DNA of 33,178 bases from Oscillibacter sp. (lineage in GTDB: Bacteria; Bacillota; Clostridia; Oscillospirales; Oscillospiraceae). The DNA lies in NCBI GenBank assembly GCA_014799915.1, contig JAAVHD010000019.1:25786-58963 (forward strand), given 5' to 3'. The notes below the pieces were generated by a model that saw nothing but the letters and a program-made list of their open reading frames with translations, was not told the DNA's origin and ran no database searches. Numbering within the stretch: position 1 is the first letter of the stretch; every line of letters starts with the position of its first letter. This document shows, piece by piece, positions 1 through 7,429 of the stretch. A program made the position numbers and the translations under genes.

Positions 1-509
1 CCCAGGTTGGCAATAAGGTTGCGGTTCTCCATGGTATAGATACCGCCGTCCGGGTCTACGTAAATGTTGTCCGTGGGGATCTGGATGCGCTGGTTGTTGG
101 CGTCCAGCACCCAGCCCTGGCCCGGCAGGACCAGATAGCCGTCATCGTCCAGGTTGAAGCTCCCCGCCCGGGTGTAGGCGATCTGACCGTTCCACTCAAT
201 GGCGAAGAAGCCCTCTCCCTCGATGGCGAAGTCCAGAGGCAGCTCCGTCTCCTCCAGGGAGCCCTGGGTGTAGTCGGTGTACTGCTCGTCAGGGGCCAGG
301 ATATAGCTGATGCGGCCCAGCTCCTCGGTGTGGGCCTTGTCCTTGTTCCCCACCCGGTTCCACATCACCTCTTTGAAAGCGGTGCTGTCGGTGTACCGCT
401 CGGCCTTATACCCGGCGGTGGAGACGTTGCTCATATTGTTGGCAACCACGTCCAGCCGGCGGCCCTGGCTGAGCATACCGGATGTGAGCTGATAAAAACC
501 TCTGAACAT
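1..509 (-). CDS. flgF: Flagellar basal-body rod protein, FlgF-like (3' end beyond window)
   Basis: About 169 N-terminal residues are visible; the rest lies outside the window. The start ATG (507-509) has an AGAGGAG ribosome site 9 bases upstream. The N-terminus (LTSGMLSQGRRLDVVANNMSN, then STAGYKAERY) is the classic rod/hook family opening with the 'NNxxNxxTxGYK' signature. It is followed by a hook-like segment with EGEGFFAI and YTRAGSFNLDDDGYL. This family builds the proximal or distal rod (FlgF/FlgG) and is exported through the flagellar gate. It lies 27 bases after fliA in the same direction, where B. subtilis-type clusters keep flhO/flhP-like genes. I chose FlgF over FlgG because it is the first of what is usually a pair, but FlgG cannot be excluded from this fragment. 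Confidence 0.85.
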   Translation of the reverse strand, partial: MFRGFYQLTSGMLSQGRRLDVVANNMSNVSTAGYKAERYTDSTAFKEVMWNRVGNKDKAHTEELGRISYILAPDEQYTDYTQGSLEETELPLDFAIEGEGFFAIEWNGQIAYTRAGSFNLDDDGYLVLPGQGWVLDANNQRIQIPTDNIYVDPDGGIYTMENRNLIANL

Positions 510-536
510 ATGTCGTCGCTCCTCTCAAGGCGGGGA

Positions 537-1355
537 TCACTTCTCCCCATTCATGTATTGCTTCATGTACAGCTTCAGCTTCTGGATGGCCCGGGAGTGG
601 ATCTGGGAGATGCGGGGCTCCGAGACCTCCATCACCTGGGCGATCTCCTTCATGCTGAGATTTTTTCGATAATATAGGGACACCACCATCTGCTCGTTCT
701 CCCGCAGGGAGGAGATCCCGTCCGCCAGGGTGTCCAGCAGCTCCTGGCGCAGCAGGGAGTCCTCGGGACGGCCCGTGCCGGCGTTGTCCGCCACGTCCAT
801 GCCCCCCTGATCCTGGTCATCAAAGATGGAATCCAGGCTCAGCAGATTGCACAGCGCGGAGTTGGCCAGATCCTCCTGGTACTGCTGGTTGGTGATCCCC
901 AGCCGTCCGGCGATCTCGTCGTCGGTGGGATACCGGCCCAGCTCAGCGTAGAGCTCCACGCTGGCCTGGTCGATCTCCCTGGCCTTCCGCCGCACGCTGC
1001 GGGGCACCCAGTCCTGCCGCCGGGCCAGGTCGATGACCGCGCCCCGGATGCGCTTGGAGACGAAGGTCTCGAACTTGATGCCCTTATCGGGATCAAACTT
1101 GTCGATGGCTCCCACCAGGGCCAGAATGCCCTCGTTGATAATGTCGTCCACCTGGGCAAAGCTGGAATAGACCCCCCGCACCTGCAATGCGATGGATTTC
1201 ACCAGCCCTACGTACCGCAGGGCCAGGGGCCATTTCAGCTCCTGACAGCCGCTGGAGCGGTAGAGCAGGAGCAGATCCTCCTTGCTCATGGCGTCCAGCT
1301 CCGCCTGGGTGTAGCCCAGCTCCTCAAAGGCCGGAGCGGCTCTGCCGGGGCTCAT
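537..1355 (-). CDS. fliA: RNA polymerase sigma factor for flagellar operons (sigma-28/SigD)
   Basis: The 272-residue protein is a four-domain-type sigma-28 factor that directs RNA polymerase to late flagellar and motility promoters and is held inactive by FlgM. Region 2 spans about residues 45-118, with DDIINEGILALVGAIDKFDP and then KFETFVSKRIRGAVIDLAR (core and -10 recognition). Region 3 is about 130-165, and region 4 about 210-262 with the helix-turn-helix LSMKEIAQVMEVSEPRISQI (-35 recognition). The ATG overlaps the flhA stop as ATGA, which indicates translational coupling, and AAAGGCGG lies upstream. In Bacillus and Clostridium clusters flhF and flhG usually separate flhA from this gene; here they do not. 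Its anti-sigma partner flgM lies about 29 kb away in the same window. Confidence 0.96.
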   Translation of the reverse strand: MSPGRAAPAFEELGYTQAELDAMSKEDLLLLYRSSGCQELKWPLALRYVGLVKSIALQVRGVYSSFAQVDDIINEGILALVGAIDKFDPDKGIKFETFVSKRIRGAVIDLARRQDWVPRSVRRKAREIDQASVELYAELGRYPTDDEIAGRLGITNQQYQEDLANSALCNLLSLDSIFDDQDQGGMDVADNAGTGRPEDSLLRQELLDTLADGISSLRENEQMVVSLYYRKNLSMKEIAQVMEVSEPRISQIHSRAIQKLKLYMKQYMNGEK

Positions 1356-3451
1356 ACGGCCGCCGCCTTTCGTCCGGTATCCCGCAGCAGCGAGATGTTG
1401 CCCAGGGACTGAATCTGCACGTCGCTGGTGATCTCATTGAAGGCCAGCACGTACAGGTTGGGATAGAACTGGGCCAGCATCCGGGCAAAGTACACCCGGA
1501 TCACCTGGCTGGTCAGCACAATGGGCGTCTGACCCAGGTCGTTGAACTTTTTGATCAGATCGGCCAGCTGGGTGACGATCTGCTGCATGAGATCGGGGCC
1601 CATGGCCAGGTAAATACCCTGCTCGTTCTTGCTGAGGGAGGAGATGACCCGCTTTTCCACCTCGGCGTCCAGCGTGACCACCCTGAGCTGCCCGTGCTCG
1701 CAGAAGCGGCGGGTGATTGTGCGGCTGAGGGCCCCGCGGACATTCTCGGTGACCATATCCAGGTCCTTGGTGGTGGCCAGCGCGTCCACGGCGGTCTCCA
1801 GGATCGTACCCAGATCCCGGATGGGAACACCCTCCCGCAGCAGATTGCGGAGGATACGCTCCAGATGGGCGTATGTGAGGAAATTGGGAATGGCCTCCTC
1901 CACCAGCTCCGGGGAGGTGCGCTTGAGGTTCTCCACCAGCTGGATCACCTCCGCACGGCCCAGCAGCTCGTAGGCGTGGGACCGGACCACCTCGCTCAGG
2001 TGGGTCTGCATGACGGACAGGGGGTCGATGACGGTGTAGCCGTAGATCTCCGCCATCTCCTTGTTCTCCGGCAGGATCCACCGGGAGGGGATGCCGTAGG
2101 CGGGCTCCACGGTCTCGATGCCGTCGATCTCGCCGGTGGGGTTGGCGGGCTCCAGAGCCAGGTAGTAGTCCACCAGGATCTCGCCCCGTGCCACCTCCTC
2201 GCCCTTGATCTTCACCACGTACTGGTTGGTGCCCAGCGCGGAGGAGTCGTGGAAGCGGATGGAGGGGATGACGAAGCCCATATCCTGGGCATACTGCCGG
2301 CGGAAAATGACGATGCGGCTGATAAGTTTGCCGCCGCTGCTCTCGTCCACCATGGGGATGAGGCTGTATCCGAACTCCATCTCGATGGGGTCCACCGTGA
2401 GGAGGGGATAGATGTTGTTGATGTCCTTATAGAAGTCATTTGCGGAGGGCTGGGGCAGCTCCTCCTGGGCCTCTGCCGCGGCCTGGGCGGCCATCTCCTG
2501 CACCTGCTTTCTGTCGGAGCTGGAGCCGATGAACCACCCGGAAACAGCCAGGCCGATGCCCACGATCAGCAGCGGCGCATGGGGCGTACCGGGGATCACG
2601 CCCAGCAGCGCAATCACCAGACCGGCGGTGAGGATCGCCTTGGGCTGGCCCAGGAACTGCCGGACCACGTCGTCGTTGAGGCTGCCGTCAGAGACGGTAC
2701 GGGTGACCACCATGGCGGTGGCCGTGGAGATCATCAGTGACGGGATCTGGCCCACCAGGCCGTCACCGATGGTGGCGATGGAGTAGGTGTTCAGCGCGGC
2801 GCTCAGCTCCATGCCGCCCATGGTCATGCCCAGGATCAGACCGCCCACAAAGTTGATGGCGGTGACAATCAGGGAGAGGATGGCGTCGCCCTTGACGAAC
2901 TTGGTAGCACCGTCCATGGCGCCGTAGAAATCGGCTTCTTTCTGGATCTTGGCGCGGCGGGCCTTGGCCCCCTGCTCGTCAATAAGGCCGGAGCTCAGGT
3001 CTGCGTCGATAGCCATCTGCTTACCGGGCATAGCGTCCAGGGTGAACCGGGCCGCCACTTCGGAGACACGCTCCGCGCCCTTGGTCACGACGATCATCTG
3101 CACCAGGACGATGATCAGGAAGATGATAACGCCCAGGACGATATTCCCCTGGGCGATCATGTTGCCGAAGGAGAGGATGACCGTACCGGCGTTGCCGTTG
3201 TTGCCCAGGATCTGCCGGGTGGTGGAGATATTCAAGCCCAGCCGGAACAGGGTGGTGATCAGCAGCAGGGATGGGAAAATGGAGAAGTCCAGCGCATCCG
3301 ACACCGTCATGGTGATCACCAGGATCAGCATGGACAGGGAGATGTTCACCACCAGCAGCACATCCAGCAGCTGCACCGGCAGGGGGATCACGATGAACAG
3401 GACCATGATGACCACTGCAAGCGCTATGCTGTTTTGGAAAATTCGCTTCAT
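1352..3451 (-). CDS. flhA: Flagellar export gate protein FlhA
   Basis: The product is 699 residues, the usual FlhA length, and forms the nonameric export-gate ring that takes substrates from the ATPase and chaperones. The N-terminal half has about eight membrane segments (from residue 9 to about 310). The conserved cytoplasmic FHIPEP block lies at about 136-190 (RFTLDAMPGKQMAIDADL, ARRAKIQKEADFYGAMDGA, KFVKGDA). The C-terminal half is the soluble substrate-docking domain. I chose the ATG at 3449-3451 because AAAGGACA precedes it and the family begins here. The frame stays open to 3631, but that stretch is a repeat-bearing spacer and not FlhA-like. The 323-base spacer before it is unusually long for this operon. 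Confidence 0.97.
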   Translation of the reverse strand: MKRIFQNSIALAVVIMVLFIVIPLPVQLLDVLLVVNISLSMLILVITMTVSDALDFSIFPSLLLITTLFRLGLNISTTRQILGNNGNAGTVILSFGNMIAQGNIVLGVIIFLIIVLVQMIVVTKGAERVSEVAARFTLDAMPGKQMAIDADLSSGLIDEQGAKARRAKIQKEADFYGAMDGATKFVKGDAILSLIVTAINFVGGLILGMTMGGMELSAALNTYSIATIGDGLVGQIPSLMISTATAMVVTRTVSDGSLNDDVVRQFLGQPKAILTAGLVIALLGVIPGTPHAPLLIVGIGLAVSGWFIGSSSDRKQVQEMAAQAAAEAQEELPQPSANDFYKDINNIYPLLTVDPIEMEFGYSLIPMVDESSGGKLISRIVIFRRQYAQDMGFVIPSIRFHDSSALGTNQYVVKIKGEEVARGEILVDYYLALEPANPTGEIDGIETVEPAYGIPSRWILPENKEMAEIYGYTVIDPLSVMQTHLSEVVRSHAYELLGRAEVIQLVENLKRTSPELVEEAIPNFLTYAHLERILRNLLREGVPIRDLGTILETAVDALATTKDLDMVTENVRGALSRTITRRFCEHGQLRVVTLDAEVEKRVISSLSKNEQGIYLAMGPDLMQQIVTQLADLIKKFNDLGQTPIVLTSQVIRVYFARMLAQFYPNLYVLAFNEITSDVQIQSLGNISLLRDTGRKAAAV

Positions 3452-3474
3452 GGGCACTGTCCTTTCAAAGAAGT

Positions 3475-3501
3475 CAAAAAAGATGCTTTGCATCTTTTTT
3501 G
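3475..3501. repeat. Perfect A/T-flanked palindrome in the flhA leader
   Basis: A perfect palindrome lies 24 bases upstream of the flhA start: CAAAAAAGATGC and GCATCTTTTTTG around a 3-base centre. As RNA it would form a GATGC/GCATC stem extended by A:U pairs, with a T-run on the downstream side in either direction, so it resembles a weak bidirectional terminator or attenuator. The G/C part of the stem is only about five base pairs, so full termination is doubtful. Confidence 0.6.
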
Positions 3502-3589
3502 AGGGGGATTTCGCTTCGTTCTGCGCCTCGTAGATCGTGCGTGGCCGTGTAGAATCCACGACACTCGCTATGCAAAAAGCCTTCATTTT

Positions 3590-3675
3590 GTAGGGCGCGA
3601 CGACCTCGGCGCGCCGTTCTCCTGGAAACACAAATCTGCCCTATAGACGGCGGGCCGAGGTCGTCCCGCCCTACA
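3590..3675. repeat. Dispersed inverted repeat, copy A (flhB-flhA gap)
   Basis: The left arm at 3590-3616 (GTAGGGCGCGACGACCTCGG, then CGCGCCG) and the right arm at about 3649-3675 are inverted copies that differ at two C/G positions; the loop is about 32 bases. The left arm is identical over 27 bases to one arm of the repeat at 12047-12122. The element lies in non-coding DNA between flhB and flhA. Transcribed, it would form a long stable hairpin inside the operon mRNA. It looks like a MITE- or REP-type dispersed element; no transposase is present. Confidence 0.8.
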
Positions 3676-3713
3676 GGTTGGCGGTTATTCTGAAAAATGT
3701 TTCGCTTTGTTGG

Positions 3714-3739
3714 AGATCGGTATTGGATCGTTCTATTTA
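3714..3739 (-). promoter_or_regulatory. Candidate sigma-D (sigma-28) promoter upstream of flhA
   Basis: On the minus strand, TAAA (3736-3739) is followed after 14 bases by ACCGATCT (3714-3721). The SigD consensus is TAAA-N14-16-GCCGATAT, so the -35 is perfect and the -10 matches at 6 of 8 positions. It lies in the 323-base flhB-flhA gap and would transcribe flhA-fliA-flgF, giving sigma-28 positive autoregulation. This is sequence match only. Confidence 0.4.
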
Positions 3740-3745
3740 TAGATA

Positions 3746-3761
3746 CGCCCGATTATGGGCG
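3746..3761. other. Short hairpin just after flhB
   Basis: CGCCC-GATTAT-GGGCG forms a 5-base-pair stem starting 13 bases downstream of the flhB stop. No U-run follows on the minus strand, so I do not call it a terminator. It may slow or process the transcript at the start of the long flhB-flhA spacer. Confidence 0.35.
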
Positions 3762-3774
3762 AATATTGCCGAAT

Positions 3775-4848
3775 TTATTGCTTGGGCGCGTCCTGCTGGT
3801 CCAGCTTCAACACGTAAACCAGCACTTCCGCCACAGGACCGTAGAACTCCATAGGGATCATCTGGTCCAGGGGCGCATCGGCGTACAGGCTCCGGGCCAG
3901 GGGCACATTCTCAATGATAGCCACGCCGTTCTCCTCGGCCACCGACACGATACGCAGAGCCAACTCATCCAGGCCCTTGGCCACTACCACCGGCGCATCA
4001 TCGAAGTCCGGCTTATACCGCAGGGCCACTGCCACGTGGGTCGGGTTACGGATGACCACGTCCGCCCCGGGCACCTGCTGCATCATGCGCTGCTGAGCCC
4101 GCTGGCGCTGGATCTGCTTGATCTTCCCCTTCACCTGGGGATCGCCTTCGGTTTGCTTGTACTCTTCCTTCACTTCCTGTTTGGACATCTTCAGCTGGCG
4201 CTCATAGTCCCACCACTGGTATAGAAAGTCCGCCCCGGCCAGGGCCGTGAAGGCGATGACCACCCGGATGATCAGGGTGATGATACTGTCAAACAGGATG
4301 GAACAGGCCTGGCTGACGTCCATGTCCAGAAAACGGGAGAAGCCGATGGCCACGTCCTGAAAGTAACTGTAGATCAGATAGAGCAGGATGGAGATCTTCA
4401 AAATACCCTTCAGGGCCTCCACCACGCTGCGCAGGGAAAACAGCCGCTTGAACCCCTGGAGGGGGCTGATACGGTTGAACTTGGGCTTCAAAGACTCTGC
4501 GGAGACCAGCAGCCTGGTCTGGGCAAAGGTCGCCACTACGGCCAGCACCGCCGTGACGCCCAGAAACGGCCCCGCCACGATCAACGTGGTCATCAAGCAC
4601 TTCATCAGCAGGGGCCGGAGGATGCCCGGCATGTCCGCCGGGGTCGTCCCGGAAATATAGCCAAAGCAGGTGCGGAACAGACTGTCCGCCTGTTCGGGCA
4701 CCACGCTGCTCATAACCTTCAGCATCGCCAGACTGCCCAGGAGGGTGGCCACAGCCACCACGTCCTTGCTCATCATGACGTTACCTTTTTTTCGTTCGTC
4801 TCTTCGCTTTTTCGGGGTCGCTTTTTCGGTCTTGGATTCGCCGGGCAC
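3775..4848 (-). CDS. flhB: Flagellar export gate and substrate-specificity switch protein FlhB
   Basis: The 357-residue protein has a basic N-terminus, about four membrane segments (roughly residues 30-48, 84-110, 148-165 and 185-208) and a cytoplasmic domain. The autocleavage motif NPTH is intact at residues 268-271. In this family self-cleavage between Asn and Pro switches export from rod/hook to filament substrates, together with FliK. The start is GTG (4846-4848) with a GGGGGGA ribosome site; no better ATG lies near. It follows fliR by 38 bases. After it the operon has a long spacer with repeat copy A before flhA. Confidence 0.97.
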   Translation of the reverse strand: MPGESKTEKATPKKRRDERKKGNVMMSKDVVAVATLLGSLAMLKVMSSVVPEQADSLFRTCFGYISGTTPADMPGILRPLLMKCLMTTLIVAGPFLGVTAVLAVVATFAQTRLLVSAESLKPKFNRISPLQGFKRLFSLRSVVEALKGILKISILLYLIYSYFQDVAIGFSRFLDMDVSQACSILFDSIITLIIRVVIAFTALAGADFLYQWWDYERQLKMSKQEVKEEYKQTEGDPQVKGKIKQIQRQRAQQRMMQQVPGADVVIRNPTHVAVALRYKPDFDDAPVVVAKGLDELALRIVSVAEENGVAIIENVPLARSLYADAPLDQMIPMEFYGPVAEVLVYVLKLDQQDAPKQ

Positions 4849-4886
4849 CGATCTGTCCCCCCTTTCCTAAGCCGCACGCCGGGTGA

Positions 4887-5648
4887 TTATCCCATTCCTG
4901 TCAGCAGCCTCTGGATCTCCAGCAGCATCTCGCTCTCCGCGCGCAGCAGGAACTCGCTGAACGGCGTCAGCAGCAGAAGGAGCAGCACCAGTCCGATAAT
5001 CACCTTCAACTCGATATTGATAGCAAAGACATTGATCTGGGGGATCACCTTCATCAGGATTCCCATGCCCACCTGCCCCAGCAGCTCCGCCGCCAGGATG
5101 GGCATACAGAGCTTGATGCCCATGATGGTACAGGAGATGAACAGCTCAATGATGGCCTGATAGGTATCCTGCCCGAACCCCACCTGCCCGAAGGGCACGA
5201 TCCGCCCCGAGCTCAGAAAGATCCGCAGCAGGGTGTGATGCCCGTTGCCCACGAAGAACAGCAGCATCATTAGGATGTTCAGCAGCGAGGCCGTCACCGT
5301 GGTGGATGCCTGGCTGCCGGGGTCATAGGTCTTGCCCATGCTCATCCCCATCTGGATGTCGATGGTCTCGCCGCCCAGCAGGGGGATATAGAAAAACAGG
5401 TTCATCACGATCCCCACCAGATATCCCACCGCCATCTCCAGAAGCAGCAGCACGCCCAGCTCCAGGACCGACTGGGGCACCGCGGGGAGATAGGTGGTCA
5501 TGGAAAAGGCCGTGATGCTCAGCAGAAAGATCAGCCCGCTCTTGACGATAGTGGGCACGGTCGACCGGCCAAACAGGGGATTAAAAAGGACAAACCCGCT
5601 CATACGGGCCAGAATCAGAAAAAACAGAGTTACCTGCGCCCAATCCAC
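4887..5648 (-). CDS. fliR: Flagellar export gate membrane protein FliR
   Basis: The 253-residue, very hydrophobic protein has about six membrane segments and the typical FliR opening (ARMSGFVLFNPLFGRSTVP) and ending (LLTPFSEFLLRAESEML). FliR assembles with FliP and FliQ into the helical export gate that opens the secretion channel. The GTG start (5646-5648) follows AGGGGGC by about 7 bases and lies 11 bases after the fliQ stop. The order fliP-fliQ-fliR-flhB is the standard one. Nothing is unusual apart from the GTG start. Confidence 0.95.
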   Translation of the reverse strand: MDWAQVTLFFLILARMSGFVLFNPLFGRSTVPTIVKSGLIFLLSITAFSMTTYLPAVPQSVLELGVLLLLEMAVGYLVGIVMNLFFYIPLLGGETIDIQMGMSMGKTYDPGSQASTTVTASLLNILMMLLFFVGNGHHTLLRIFLSSGRIVPFGQVGFGQDTYQAIIELFISCTIMGIKLCMPILAAELLGQVGMGILMKVIPQINVFAINIELKVIIGLVLLLLLLTPFSEFLLRAESEMLLEIQRLLTGMG

Positions 5649-5659
5649 GCCGCCGCCCC

Positions 5660-5920
5660 CTAACCGCGCATCAGATCAAAGAGGCCGTTGGCATAGTCCA
5701 GCAGCGTCTGCATCATCCAGCTTCCGCCCACCAGCAGCACGATGACCACCACCGTCAGCTTGAAGATGAAGGACAGCGTCTGCTCATGGATCTGGGTGAC
5801 CGCCTGGAAGATGGCCAGCAGCACGCCCACCACCATACTCAGCAGCAGCATGGGCGCACACAGCTTGATGACCACCCAGACGCCCTCCCGGAGGACCTCC
5901 GCTACCATTGCGGTATCCAT
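5660..5920 (-). CDS. fliQ: Flagellar export gate protein FliQ
   Basis: The 86-residue protein has two membrane helices (about 17-38 and 52-72) and the family features 'LREGVWVVIKLCAPMLLLSM', AIFQAVTQIHEQTLSFI and FKLTVV. FliQ packs around the FliP/FliR core of the export gate. The ATG (5918-5920) follows a GAGGAG ribosome site. It sits 16 bases after fliP and 11 before fliR. Length and motifs are normal. Confidence 0.95.
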   Translation of the reverse strand: MDTAMVAEVLREGVWVVIKLCAPMLLLSMVVGVLLAIFQAVTQIHEQTLSFIFKLTVVVIVLLVGGSWMMQTLLDYANGLFDLMRG

Positions 5921-5936
5921 TTTTCGCGGCCTCCTC

Positions 5937-6614
5937 TCAGCGGACGGTCTGGATCAGAGTGGAGAACAGCAGGCTCCATCCATCCAGAAGGATAAACAGC
6001 AGGATCTTGAAGGGGGTGGAGATCATGGAGGGGGGCAGCATGATCATGCCCATACTCATCAGCGTGGACGATACGATCACGTCGATCAGCATGAAGGGGA
6101 TATACACTAGGAAACCGATCCAGAAGGCGGCCTTCAGCTCCGAGGTCACAAAGGCCGGCGTGATCACCAGCAGCGACAGGTCTACGGCGTTCTCCAGCTC
6201 CTCCTCCGTGGCGGGGGCCGTCTCCCCGGCCATGTTGCAGTAGAGCTCCAGAGTGCCCACCTCGGTGTTGCGCAGCATAAAGCGCTTGAGGGGCACCTGG
6301 GCTCGCTCAAAGAACTCCTCCTGCCCGATCTCTCCCGCCGTATAGGGGTCGTAGGCGTCCGCCACGATGCTGTTCAGGGTGGGGGTCATGGTGAAAAGCG
6401 TCAGAATCAGCGCCATGCCCACCAGCACCATGTTGGGCGGGGTCTGCTGGGTGCCCATGGCGGTGCGCAGGAAGGAGAGGGAGACCACATACTTGGTAAA
6501 GGAGGTCATCATGACCACCAGCGTCGGCAGCAGGGTGATGACTACCAGCATCAAAGAGATGTCCAGCGCCTGTACACTATCGCCGTTGACGTTGATGATC
6601 GCATCGGTCGGCAT
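5937..6614 (-). CDS. fliP: Flagellar export gate protein FliP
   Basis: The 225-residue core component of the FliPQR gate has the conserved segments MMTSFTKYVVSLSFLRTAMG, QTPPNMVLVGMALILTLFTM, RFMLRNTEVGTLELY, AFVTSELKAAFWIGFLVYIP and SMGMIMLPPSMISTPFKILL. Many FliP proteins begin with a cleaved signal peptide. Here the first hydrophobic segment (about 18-37) aligns with the first mature membrane helix, and only a short polar leader precedes it, so no signal peptide is evident. The ATG (6612-6614) follows GGAGG/AGAGGA. It sits 16 bases after fliO. Confidence 0.96.
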   Translation of the reverse strand: MPTDAIINVNGDSVQALDISLMLVVITLLPTLVVMMTSFTKYVVSLSFLRTAMGTQQTPPNMVLVGMALILTLFTMTPTLNSIVADAYDPYTAGEIGQEEFFERAQVPLKRFMLRNTEVGTLELYCNMAGETAPATEEELENAVDLSLLVITPAFVTSELKAAFWIGFLVYIPFMLIDVIVSSTLMSMGMIMLPPSMISTPFKILLFILLDGWSLLFSTLIQTVR

Positions 6615-6630
6615 GTCCTCTAACCTCCTC

Positions 6631-6993
6631 TCATTTCTTTTCCCGGAATTTCTGCATCATATCCCGGAAATTCACGGCCATTCCCCCTGCCGCAGTACCG
6701 GGGGGAGGCGCGGCCCATAGGGCCCCCTCCTCCTCTGTCAGTTCACACAGCAGGGAGAATCCGGAGGGAGAACTGCCAAGCAAAAAATACCGCGTACCCA
6801 GCTGGACCACCAGCAGGGCCTGATCCTTCCCCACCGGCACCCGCTCCAGGACTTTGATCTGCCGCGCACCGCCCACCGCGCCGAACTGCCCGGCCAGGCC
6901 CGTACCCGCCCAGCGGGTAAAGAGCCAGCAGGCCCCCAGCACCAGCAACAGTACCAGCAGGATCCCCAACAGGGACAGCAGGTCCCAGGGCAT
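6631..6993 (-). CDS. fliO: Flagellar biosynthetic protein FliO (FliO/FliZ family)
   Basis: The 120-residue protein has a single N-terminal membrane helix (about 5-25) and a small cytoplasmic domain with the family core QIKVLERVPVGKDQALLVVQ and YFLLGSS. FliO is a membrane scaffold that helps FliP assemble. The ATG shares one base with the cheY stop (TGATG), so the two are coupled. The position between cheY and fliP fits fliO/fliZ of Bacillus. The family is poorly conserved, so context contributes much of the assignment. Confidence 0.87.
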   Translation of the reverse strand: MPWDLLSLLGILLVLLLVLGACWLFTRWAGTGLAGQFGAVGGARQIKVLERVPVGKDQALLVVQLGTRYFLLGSSPSGFSLLCELTEEEGALWAAPPPGTAAGGMAVNFRDMMQKFREKK

Positions 6994-7358
6994 CAGGGCT
7001 CGCCTACGATGGAGGTGACGGTCTTGAGCACGCGCTCGATCTTGAAGGGCTTGACGATGAAGTCCTTGGCGCCGGAGCGGATGGCGTCAATGACCATGGT
7101 CTCCTGGCCCATGGCGGAGCACATGACCACGTTGGCGTTGCCGTCGGCGGCGCGGATGGCCTTCAGGGCCTCCAGACCGTCCATGTTGGGCATCGTGATG
7201 TCCATGAGTACCAGATCGGGCTTGAGGGAGTTGTACTTCTCCACGGCGTCCGCGCCGTCCACGGCCTCGTGCAGGTCCGTGTAGCCGGCCTTCTGAAGAC
7301 CGTCCTTGACCACCTTGCGCATGAAAGCGGCGTCATCAACTAAAAGAATCTTAGCCAT
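6993..7358 (-). CDS. cheY: Chemotaxis response regulator CheY
   Basis: The 121-residue single-domain receiver has an acid pocket D8/D9 (ILLVDDAAFMR), phosphoacceptor D53 (LVLMDITMPNMDG), S81 and K103 (FIVKPFK). Phosphorylated CheY binds FliM/FliY and alters motor rotation. I chose the ATG at 7356-7358, preceded by AGGTG, because the family starts MAxxILxVDD; an in-frame GTG nine bases upstream (7367) has AAAGGA nearby and cannot be excluded. The position between fliY and fliO is standard in Firmicutes. No other chemotaxis gene lies in the window. Confidence 0.95.
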   Translation of the reverse strand: MAKILLVDDAAFMRKVVKDGLQKAGYTDLHEAVDGADAVEKYNSLKPDLVLMDITMPNMDGLEALKAIRAADGNANVVMCSAMGQETMVIDAIRSGAKDFIVKPFKIERVLKTVTSIVGEP

Positions 7359-7429
7359 ACTATACACCTATTTCCTTTACATAATGATTAGTATTGTTGA
7401 TTGGGATTTATGTCATACTGCCAAATTCA

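Noticed and set aside
1187-2740. Long open frame on the plus strand opposite flhA and fliA (similar long frames at 7394-8869, 10797-12653, 14691-15836 and 20359-22113)
   Set aside because: They lie antisense to well-supported flagellar genes, have His/Leu/Val/Gly-rich composition typical of reverse-strand frames in GC-rich codon-biased genes, and lack good ribosome sites.
3452-3631. 60-codon N-terminal extension of flhA
   Set aside because: It runs through the palindrome and an arm of repeat copy A, has no ribosome site, and FlhA proteins start at the ATG at 3451.
3746-3761. Terminator after flhB
   Set aside because: The stem is only five base pairs and no U-run follows on the minus strand; flhA needs either read-through or its own promoter.
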